The notes below the pieces were generated by a model, which saw only the letters and a program-made list of their open reading frames with translations, was not told the DNA's origin and made no database searches. A DNA stretch of 14,469 nucleotides from Deltaproteobacteria bacterium (GTDB taxonomy: Bacteria; Myxococcota; UBA796; SXON01), in NCBI GenBank assembly GCA_947483545.1, contig CANKNP010000099.1:1-14469 (forward strand), read 5' to 3'. Shown here piece after piece: positions 1-6,358 of this stretch; the first letter of the stretch is position 1; each line of letters begins with the position of its first letter. Made by a program: the position numbers and the translations under genes.

Positions 1-306
1 CTTCGAGACCCTCTGGCGGTCGTCGCGAAGGTCGCTCGCCAGCTCGCGACCCGCTCCTCGCTCCGCGTTGCCCCGAAGTGTTCGCCGCTCGCGTCGTCTT
101 TGCCCCCGGTGGCGGTCACCACCGCCCCGACGCGCGAGTACGCGCGCCGGGGGCCCCTGCAACTTCGAGACCCTCTGGCGGTCGTCGCGAAGGTCGCTCG
201 CCAGCTCGCGACCCGCTCCTCGCTCCGCGTTGCCCCGAAGTATTCGCCACCGGCGTCGTCTTTGCCCCCGGTGGCGGTCACCACCGCCCCGACGCGCGAG
301 TACGCG
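1..306. repeat. 162-bp direct repeat, copies 1 and 2
   Basis: Bases 1-162 and 163-306 are two near-identical head-to-tail copies; the first 78 bases of each match exactly. Each copy contains a ~53-bp core (71-123 and 233-285) that begins CCCCGAAG and ends in the near-palindrome GGTGGCGGTCACCACC. The last 18 bases of copy 2 are displaced to 407-424 by an insert. The repeat is open in several frames but gives only Arg/Pro/Ala-rich low-complexity translations, so I treat it as non-coding. The array starts at the window edge and probably continues leftwards. Confidence 0.9.
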
Positions 307-406
307 GAACCCACGCGCCGCGCAGGGGCGTCCCGTCACCGCTGCCCCATCATCCTCCCCTCCGTGTCTCCATGTCTCCGTGGTTTGTCCGACTCTTTCC
401 GTCCCG
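307..406. mobile_element. ~100-bp insert inside repeat copy 2 (short non-autonomous element?)
   Basis: Copy 2 of the 162-bp repeat stops at 306 and resumes exactly where it left off at 407, so 307-406 is an insertion of 98-100 bp. At most a 2-bp CG duplication flanks it. Its right part (about 345-404) has the core CTCCGTGTCTCC and is closely matched, in reverse orientation, at 13894-13953. It has no coding capacity. An insertion by some mobile or copy-and-paste process is inferred; no terminal inverted repeats or transposase are seen. Confidence 0.6.
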
Positions 407-608
407 CGCCGGGGGCCCCTGCAACGTCGAGACCCGCCGGCCGTCGTCGCGCAGGTCGCTCGCCAGCTCGCGACCCGCGCCTCGCTCCGCGTTGCCCCGA
501 AGTGTTCGCCACCCGCGTGAGTACTCGCGAAGGTCGCTCGCCACCTCGCGGCCCGCTCCTTCCTCCGCGTTGTGGGCGTCGTCTTCGGCCCTGGTGGCGG
601 TCACCGCC
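407..608. repeat. 162-bp repeat, displaced end and degenerate copies 3/4
   Basis: Bases 407-424 are the missing 18-bp tail of copy 2. A third copy begins at 425 and runs to about 516, including the CCCCGAAG core at 495. A further partial copy follows: its TCGCGAAGGTCGCTCGCC segment restarts near 528, and it ends with GGTGGCGGTCACC at 592-604. These copies have diverged and lost segments. The repeat ends about 35 bases before the first plausible start of the next gene, so that gene's promoter or leader may lie inside repeat-derived DNA. Confidence 0.8.
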
Positions 609-642
609 TCGCCTTGGGATACGTTTCCCCACGTTCCTCACG

Positions 643-3600
643 ATGCTCCCGCTCAGCTTGCTCGGTTGCCCCTGGATCCCGGCCGAGGGTCCGGACACCG
701 GCCCCACGTGCGATCAGCCCGTCTACCGCGACGATGATGCAGACGGCTTCGGCAACCCCGACGCCCCCGGCGATGACGGTGCGTGTCCGGACGAAGGGTG
801 GGTGACCAACGCCGATGATTGCGACGACGGGGATGCGGCGATCACCGAGAACACATGGTACGAGGACGCCGACGGGGACACCTACGGCAATCCGGACATC
901 TTCCTGACTGTGTGCGCCAATCCGGGCGTCTACGTGTCCGACGCGACCGACTGCGACGACCACGACGGCGCGATCAACCCAGGGGTCGCCGAAATCTGCG
1001 ATGGCGCGGACAACGACTGCGACAACCTGACGGACGACGCGGACGACGGCGTCGATGTCTCCACCGGCTCCACCTTCTACGCGGACGTAGACGCCGACAC
1101 TTTCGGCGATCCGGACAGCCCTATCGAAGCGTGCGACCAACCTACTGGCACGGTCGTCGATGACACTGATTGCAACGACACCTCAGCGCTCGCCCACCCC
1201 GATCTGGACGAGGTCTGCGACGATCTCGACAACGACTGCGACGGCACCATCGACATCGGCGCCATCGACGAACCCCTCTGGTACGCCGACACCGACGGCG
1301 ACAGCTACGGCGATGCCTCCTCCTCGGAATCCGGCTGCACAGCGCCCGCCGCGCATGTGGCCGACGACACCGACTGCGACGATGCCGACCCCACCTACCA
1401 CCCCGGCGCCGACGAGTCCGACTGCACCGATCCCAACGACTACAATTGCGACGGCTCGACCGGCTACGAGGATTCCGACGCCGACGGCAGCCCAGCCTGT
1501 GAGGACTGCGACGACGCAAACCCCGCCGCGCTGCCCGGCGGCTCAGAGGTTTGCGACGGGGCCGACAACGACTGCAATTCCGTCGTGGACGACAACGCGC
1601 CCGACGCGACCAGCTGGTATTCCGACGTGGACAACGACACCTTCGGGGATCCCGCCACGGGGGTATTGTCCTGCACGGCGCCGGCCGGCACGGTGGCCGA
1701 TGACACCGACTGCAACGATGCCGACGCCGCCTACAACCCCGCCGCGGACGAATCCGACTGCGCTGATCCCAATGACTACAACTTTGACGGATCCTCGGGA
1801 TCTGTAGACGCCGTCGGAGACGGCGCGCTGGCCTGTGAAGAGTGCGACGACACCAGCGCGCTCTCGTTCCCCGGTGCGGTCGAGGTGTGTGACGGGGTGG
1901 ACAACGATTGCGTCGGCGGTGTGGACGTCGATGCGGCGGACGCGCAGACGTTCTACGCAGACGTCGATGGCGACGGCTACGGTGACGACGCCACCGGGGT
2001 TTCCGGCTGCGAAGGTGCTGTCACGGTGGGCGGGGATTGCGACGACAACGACGCCGGTTACAACCCTGGAATCGCCGAACTGTGCACCGACACCGTGGAT
2101 TATGACTGCGACGGCTCGGTGGGTTTTGACGATTTGGACGAGGACGGAACGGCCGCCTGTGAAGACTGCGACGACGGCGATGCCACCGCTTTTCCCGGGA
2201 ATGACGAGGTGTGCGACGGGGTGGACAACGACTGCGATGGGGGCGTGGACGTTGATGCGACCGACGCGGGCGATTGGTACGCGGACGTGGACGGCGACGG
2301 GTTTGGAGACGCCGCGGATCTGACGGTCGCCTGTGATGCGCCGGAGTCCACGGTCGAGGATGGGACGGATTGCGACGATTCCGACGCGGCCAACTTTCCC
2401 GGCGGCGCCGAGGTGTGCGACCAGCAGGACAACAATTGCGATGCGTCTGCCGACGAGGATCTCCACGGGATGTGGTACTACGATCTCGATGAGGACGGGT
2501 TTGGCGACCCCGACAGCTATGACACCGGGTGTACCCAATCCCCGGGCACGGTGGCCGATGGCTCGGACTGCGACGACGGTGACGCGGGCAGCTACCCGGG
2601 TGGGGTGGAGGTCTGTGATCTGCTCGACAACGACTGCAACGACGCCGTGGACGACAACGCCGGGGATGCCTCTCCTTGGTACGCCGACACCGATGGCGAC
2701 GGGTTTGGCGATGCGGACGCATCGGTGCTGGCGTGTGAAGACGGCGAGGGTTCGGGTCCGGACGGGTATGTCAGCGACATGGAGGATTGCGACGACGGGG
2801 ACGAGAGCATCTACCCGCAGACGTGGTACGCCGACACCGATGGCGACGGCTTTGGAGACCCCGCGGCTCCGGTCACGATGTGTTTGGCCGAGGACGGGTT
2901 TGTGTTGGAGGGCACGGATTGTGACGACGGGGATGGTGCTTTGCACGAGGATGGCGATGGGGATGGGGTGTGTGACACAGCGGGGTTCACCGACTACACC
3001 ACGACCTACGGGTCGCTGATGGTGGCGATCCCGGCGGGGACGTTCTGCATGGGGTGCGGGGCGGCGGATACCGAGGAGACGTACATCGACCACGAGGTGA
3101 CACTCACGCACGATCTCTGGATGGGGGAGACGGAGATTACAAGGGGGCAGTGGGAGTCGTGGAGCGGGGGGGTGGGGTGGGACTACACAAGCATCGCGGC
3201 TGGCAATGCCTGCACAAGCTCGACCACAACTGCCGACTGCCCCGCCGATTCGATATCCTGGCATGCCGTAGCGATGTACGCGAACGCGCTCTCGGCCGCG
3301 GAGGGGTTGAGGGAGTGCTACCTCTCGGATGGGACGGATCTCGCCGCTGCGTACCTGACGAATCCCTACGCTTGCGACGGCTACCGGATGCCGACGGAGG
3401 CGGAGTGGGAATATGCCGCGCGTGCGGGGGAGGACACAAGGTATTCAGGGTCGGACAGCATCAATGAGGTCGCTTGGAACTACTACAACGCTTACGTGGT
3501 CTATACCTACGCGCATGAGGTCGGTACCCTCGCCCCAAATGCGTTCGGGCTGTACGATATGAGCGGGAACGTGTGGGAGTGGACGAACGACTGGTTTGAC

Positions 3601-4911
3601 GCCTCCTACGGAGGGTACGGGACCGGCGCCTCGGCGAGCGATCCCCCGGGACCTGCTGGGGGCACCTTCCGTGCCGTTCGCGGTAGCGGTTGGGCGAACG
3701 GTTATGCGTCTTCCGGGCCCATCGCCTTCCGCAGCTACGACGCCCCGGACCGCCTCGACGACTACGTCCTCGGCGCCCGCCTCGCCCGAACCTCCTTCTC
3801 GCCCTCCGCACCCTCCACCCCCACGATCCTCCTCTCCCCCACCGCCCCCACCCCCGACGACGACCTCACTTGCACCGCCACCTCCACCGATCCCGAGGGC
3901 GACGCGGTGACCTACACCTACGCCTGGACTGTAGACGGCGCGGCTTCCACGATCACGACCGACACCATCCCCGCCGGCACGACCTCCGCCGGGGAGCTGT
4001 GGACCTGCTCCACAACCGCCTCCGATGGCACCGCGAGCAGCGCGGCCGGCACTGCATCTGTCACCATCGCCGAGGCGTTCACCGACTACACCACGACCTA
4101 CGGCTCGCTGATGATCGCGATCCCGGCGGGCACGTTTACGATGGGCGGCGGGGCTGCGGACACCGAGAACAGCTACATCGACCACGAGGTGACACTCACG
4201 CATGATTTCTGGATCGGGGAGACGGAGATTACGCGCGGGCAATTGGAGATGGCGTCTGGGTATTCGGGGTGGACGTACACCAGTTTGCCGGACTACCCTT
4301 GCACCACCTCGACGACGACCGCCGACTGCCCCGCGGATTCGATCTCCTGGTACGACGTGGCGATGTACGCGAATGCGCTTTCCACGGCGGAGGGGTTGGC
4401 CAACTGCTACCTGTCGGACGGGACGGATCTTGCGGCGGCGTACCTGACGGACCCGTATTCCTGCCCCGGATATCGGATGCCGACGGAGGCCGAGTGGGAG
4501 TACGCGGCTCGGGCGGGGGAGGACACGCGGTGCTCCGGGTCGGATACCTGCGAGGACGTGTCCTGGCAGTACGAGAACGCCTACTCTGTGGGCACCTACG
4601 CCCACGACGTGGCCACGCTTGCGCCGAACGCCTGGGGCTTGTACGACATGAGCGGGAACCTGTACGAATGGGCGAACGACTGGTACGATTCTGCGCACGG
4701 CGGCTATGCCGACGGGAGCAGCGACGTGGATCCGGCTGGGCCGGTCACGGGGTCGGGCGAAGGCTACGAAGGCTCTTACCGGGTGATCCGGGGCGGCAGC
4801 TGGGCCGCCTACTTGTCCAACTCGCGCGTTGCCTTCCGCAGCTACAGCCTCCCGTCCAACCGCTACAACGACATCGGGGGCCGTCTGTCCAGGTCGTTTC
4901 TTGACCCTTGA
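643..4911 (+). CDS. Exported MopE-type metal-binding repeat protein with two non-catalytic FGE-sulfatase domains
   Basis: The product is 1422 residues from ATG 643. Residues 20-780 hold 13 DC(D/N)D-type motifs alternating with EVCDGxDNDCD and WYADxDGDGFGD blocks, as in MopE-like putative metal-binding motif proteins; many acidic DxDxDG loops suggest Ca or Cu binding. Two FGE-sulfatase domains follow (about 782-1050 and 1146-1422), each with PTEAEWEYAARAG and MSGN hallmarks, separated by an Ig/PKD-like domain (about 1051-1145). Both lack the C-terminal Cys pair of true formylglycine-generating enzymes, so a binding or structural role is likely. The N-terminus MLPLSLLGC has a lipobox (LLGC) but too short a signal. 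Starting at the in-frame ATA codon at 619 would give MRFPTFLTMLPLSLLGC, an ideal lipoprotein signal; no ATG, GTG or TTG lies between 520 and 643. The true start is therefore uncertain. No clear Shine-Dalgarno is visible. Confidence 0.85.
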   Translation: MLPLSLLGCPWIPAEGPDTGPTCDQPVYRDDDADGFGNPDAPGDDGACPDEGWVTNADDCDDGDAAITENTWYEDADGDTYGNPDIFLTVCANPGVYVSDATDCDDHDGAINPGVAEICDGADNDCDNLTDDADDGVDVSTGSTFYADVDADTFGDPDSPIEACDQPTGTVVDDTDCNDTSALAHPDLDEVCDDLDNDCDGTIDIGAIDEPLWYADTDGDSYGDASSSESGCTAPAAHVADDTDCDDADPTYHPGADESDCTDPNDYNCDGSTGYEDSDADGSPACEDCDDANPAALPGGSEVCDGADNDCNSVVDDNAPDATSWYSDVDNDTFGDPATGVLSCTAPAGTVADDTDCNDADAAYNPAADESDCADPNDYNFDGSSGSVDAVGDGALACEECDDTSALSFPGAVEVCDGVDNDCVGGVDVDAADAQTFYADVDGDGYGDDATGVSGCEGAVTVGGDCDDNDAGYNPGIAELCTDTVDYDCDGSVGFDDLDEDGTAACEDCDDGDATAFPGNDEVCDGVDNDCDGGVDVDATDAGDWYADVDGDGFGDAADLTVACDAPESTVEDGTDCDDSDAANFPGGAEVCDQQDNNCDASADEDLHGMWYYDLDEDGFGDPDSYDTGCTQSPGTVADGSDCDDGDAGSYPGGVEVCDLLDNDCNDAVDDNAGDASPWYADTDGDGFGDADASVLACEDGEGSGPDGYVSDMEDCDDGDESIYPQTWYADTDGDGFGDPAAPVTMCLAEDGFVLEGTDCDDGDGALHEDGDGDGVCDTAGFTDYTTTYGSLMVAIPAGTFCMGCGAADTEETYIDHEVTLTHDLWMGETEITRGQWESWSGGVGWDYTSIAAGNACTSSTTTADCPADSISWHAVAMYANALSAAEGLRECYLSDGTDLAAAYLTNPYACDGYRMPTEAEWEYAARAGEDTRYSGSDSINEVAWNYYNAYVVYTYAHEVGTLAPNAFGLYDMSGNVWEWTNDWFDASYGGYGTGASASDPPGPAGGTFRAVRGSGWANGYASSGPIAFRSYDAPDRLDDYVLGARLARTSFSPSAPSTPTILLSPTAPTPDDDLTCTATSTDPEGDAVTYTYAWTVDGAASTITTDTIPAGTTSAGELWTCSTTASDGTASSAAGTASVTIAEAFTDYTTTYGSLMIAIPAGTFTMGGGAADTENSYIDHEVTLTHDFWIGETEITRGQLEMASGYSGWTYTSLPDYPCTTSTTTADCPADSISWYDVAMYANALSTAEGLANCYLSDGTDLAAAYLTDPYSCPGYRMPTEAEWEYAARAGEDTRCSGSDTCEDVSWQYENAYSVGTYAHDVATLAPNAWGLYDMSGNLYEWANDWYDSAHGGYADGSSDVDPAGPVTGSGEGYEGSYRVIRGGSWAAYLSNSRVAFRSYSLPSNRYNDIGGRLSRSFLDP
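1279..2274 (+). repeat. Three tandem ~112-residue higher-order MopE modules
   Basis: Inside the MopE-type gene, residues 213-324, 325-436 and 437-544 (336, 336 and 324 bp) form a three-fold tandem repeat. Each module has an aromatic-YxDxDxDxxGD block, a TDCxD-type motif, a divergent (D/L)CxDxxDYxxDG segment, a CE(D/E)CDD motif and a canonical EVCDGxDNDC block. The second module has Phe in place of Cys in the DYNFDG segment and a decayed acidic loop. This points to duplication of a two-motif unit followed by drift. Confidence 0.8.
2986..4908 (+). repeat. Intragenic duplication of the FGE-like domain
   Basis: The segments beginning FTDYTTTYGSLM at 2986 and 4078 are copies 1092 bp apart and in the same frame. 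They are roughly 70% identical at protein level by eye over most of their length, and include long DNA identities around the IDHEVTLTHD coding block. Similarity falls clearly in the last ~40 residues of each domain. The 3' end of the gene coincides with the end of the second copy. Confidence 0.85.
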
Positions 4912-4977
4912 ACCCGGAGGAAACGCCGGAAGGCAGAGGGGAATCGCCGGGACGGACGGCCATGCCTGTTCGCCTTC

Positions 4978-4997
4978 CCTCCCCCTTCGGGGGGAGG
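4978..4997. terminator. Perfect 8-bp hairpin with TTCG loop after the MopE/FGE gene
   Basis: Arms CCTCCCCC (4978-4985) and GGGGGAGG (4990-4997) enclose TTCG, 67 bases after the stop codon. No U-tract follows, so intrinsic termination is only possible. The surrounding sequence (about 4971-5025, with a second AAAGGGCGGAGGGG block) resembles dispersed REP-like elements common between convergent genes in high-GC genomes, which is the alternative reading. Confidence 0.45.
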
Positions 4998-5116
4998 TGC
5001 CCAAAGGGCGGAGGGGGGCTCGGCGAGCAGGGGATGGTGTGGAAACCCAGCGCGGGGATCTTCTGGGTGTTGCGACGGCTTGGTTCGCCATCTTCTGGGC
5101 GTTTCAACCCCCTCAT

Positions 5117-5159
5117 CCGGCGGGAGTACCCGCCACCTTCTCCCCGAAGGGGAGAAGGG
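5117..5159. repeat. REP-like palindromic element
   Basis: The sequence has the form CCCTCATCCGGCGGGAGTA followed by a 10-bp perfect inverted repeat, CCTTCTCCCC (5136-5145), GAA loop, GGGGAGAAGG (5149-5158). A smaller hairpin, GGCGGG/CCCGCC, lies just before it. It sits between convergent genes, the usual place for REP elements, and could end transcription from either side. It resembles widely dispersed intergenic REP sequences from memory only; the copy number in this genome is unknown. Confidence 0.55.
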
Positions 5160-5170
5160 AAATGCGCAGG

Positions 5171-5336
5171 CCCGTCGCCCCGTCGCCCGTCGCCCCGTCG
5201 CCCGTCGCCCCGTCGCCCGTCGCCCGTCGCCCCGTCGCCCCGTCGCCCGTCGCCCCGTCGCCCCGTCGCCCGTCGCCCGGTCGCCCCGTCGCCCCGTCGC
5301 CCCGTCGCCCCGTCCCCGTCGCCCCGCCGCCCCATC
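5171..5336. repeat. GTCGCC minisatellite with 7/8-bp period
   Basis: About 19 copies of GTCGCC occur, spaced by 7 or 8 bases. The left part alternates 8-7-8-7 and the right part settles to a uniform 8. The array ends just before the stop codon of the small minus-strand gene. Because 7 and 8 are mixed, no frame gives a regular peptide repeat, arguing against coding. The rest of the convergent spacer (4912-5170) holds only the two hairpin elements and an imperfect direct repeat ATCTTCTGGG near 5059 and 5091. Confidence 0.9.
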
Positions 5337-5340
5337 GCCT

Positions 5341-5526
5341 TCACCCCCCCGGCGGCGGCTTGTACCCGTACGCATCGTTCTCCACGCGGGTCTTCTGAAA
5401 GATCACGTAGAACGCCCGATCTTCCAGGCCTTTGCGGACGCGGGCCGGCAGGATCGCCCAGACTCCTCGACCCACGCGCACCGCAGCGTCTGCGAGGCGG
5501 AGGGTCAGCGGGCTGGGATCGGCCAT
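5341..5526 (-). CDS. Small basic protein of unknown function (61 residues)
   Basis: I do not recognise a named family. The product starts MADPSPLTLRLADAAVRVGR and has an amphipathic or weakly hydrophobic segment around residues 8-30 (AVRVGRGVWAILPARVRKGL), then AFYVIFQKTRVENDAYGYKP and a Pro/Gly tail. The mix of charged and aromatic residues looks like a real protein, unlike the Arg/Pro/Ala-rich shadow frames nearby. ATG is at 5526, 13 bases after the stop of the outer-membrane gene, so it is probably the last gene of that operon. The Shine-Dalgarno is weak, which would fit reinitiation. The stop abuts the GTCGCC minisatellite. It may be a membrane-associated partner; function unknown. Confidence 0.6.
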   Translation of the reverse strand: MADPSPLTLRLADAAVRVGRGVWAILPARVRKGLEDRAFYVIFQKTRVENDAYGYKPPPGG

Positions 5527-5539
5527 ACCGGTGACGTAA

Positions 5540-6358
5540 TCAGAAGCTGACCCCAGCCGAGAACCGGAAGGTCAAGCCGCCCTGCTTCACGCTCCCGAGA
5601 TCACCGAGGCCCACGGGGGTGAGCAGGCTGTAGCCAAGCTCCATGCTGGGCACGAAGTGGATCTGGTTGTGGATGCGCAACGGGGTGGCGACGCCGCCGG
5701 CGACGTACACCCCGCCGGAGAGCCCAAGCTGCGACAAAGCTGTGGTGTTCTCGGGGTCTTCGATGTCCTCGTCCAGGCGCGCGACGTGAAGCGCGCCGAC
5801 CCCGGCCACCTTGGCGTACGGGCGCACCCACTCCGAAATTGGCAACTCTGCGCGCAGTCCCAGGTCCAGCCGCTCGGTCACCATCGTCGTGTGGATCTCC
5901 ATGCCGTCTACATCTTCGTCGCTCTCTTCGTCGTACGCATAGAAGTACCGGGTTCCCCCCTCGTAGCTGTGGGTCACGCCGAGGTCGAGCGCGAGCGCAC
6001 GGGTGAACTGCATCCGGCCGGTGATGCCGACGGTCTGGGCGCGCCCGTTCGGGTGAAAGCTCGACCACTCGGTGCCCTGCACGCCGATGTGCGCCTCCAA
6101 GCCGAACTTCGGGTCGCGGTTGGGCGCGACCTCGATGGGGTAGTCCCGCGACTCGGCGGCGGGGGCGGGATCGGACATCGGCGCGGGGATGGGCGCGGGG
6201 GCCGCGATGGGCGCGGGGGCGACCGGCGCGGGAGGCTCGACGGTGGGCGCAGCAGTCGGGGCGGGTGCTGGCTCCGCGGGGGGCGCGGCCGGGTCGCCGG
6301 CGAAGGCGACGGACGAGGAGACGAGGGTGAGCAACAAGGCTCGGTGAAGCGTGATCAT
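5540..6358 (-). CDS. Outer-membrane beta-barrel-like protein with Pro/Ala linker
   Basis: The product is 272 residues. A Sec signal peptide, MITLHRALLLTLVSSSVAFA, probably cleaves after residue 20. Residues 21-72 are a Pro/Ala-rich low-complexity linker that could span peptidoglycan or the periplasm. The remainder alternates hydrophobic and polar residues (GLEAHIGVQGTEW, ALALDLGVTHSYEGG, ERLDLGLRAELPI, RPYAKVAGVGALHVARL, SMELGYSLLTPVG) and ends in Phe (FRFSAGVSF), the usual C-terminal signature of Bam-assembled barrels. About 8 strands are plausible. Its ATG overlaps the TGA of the upstream propeller lipoprotein in an ATGA (6355-6358), implying translational coupling. An acidic loop, EESDEDVDG, may face outward. 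The substrate or partner is unknown; an OmpA-like or porin-like small barrel is inferred from pattern only. Confidence 0.8.
   Translation of the reverse strand: MITLHRALLLTLVSSSVAFAGDPAAPPAEPAPAPTAAPTVEPPAPVAPAPIAAPAPIPAPMSDPAPAAESRDYPIEVAPNRDPKFGLEAHIGVQGTEWSSFHPNGRAQTVGITGRMQFTRALALDLGVTHSYEGGTRYFYAYDEESDEDVDGMEIHTTMVTERLDLGLRAELPISEWVRPYAKVAGVGALHVARLDEDIEDPENTTALSQLGLSGGVYVAGGVATPLRIHNQIHFVPSMELGYSLLTPVGLGDLGSVKQGGLTFRFSAGVSF

Noticed and set aside
100..642. In-frame upstream extension of the MopE/FGE gene from TTG 100
   Set aside because: It translates the 162-bp repeats and the insert into Arg/Pro/Ala low-complexity sequence and would bury the lipobox signal 190 residues inside; stop-free frames are expected at this GC content.
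1543..3264. 573-codon open frame antisense to the MopE repeats
   Set aside because: Val/Ile/Gly/Arg-biased composition mirrors the GAC/TAC-rich sense repeats; no domain or signal, and the sense frame has clear family motifs.
2986..4908. Functional formylglycine-generating enzyme
   Set aside because: Neither domain has the catalytic Cys pair in the C-terminal RGGS-W segment; no sulfatase is nearby.
5171..5336. Pro/Arg/Ser-rich repeat protein encoded by the GTCGCC array
   Set aside because: The mixed 7/8-bp spacing breaks any regular peptide repeat, and the frames fall between two convergent genes.
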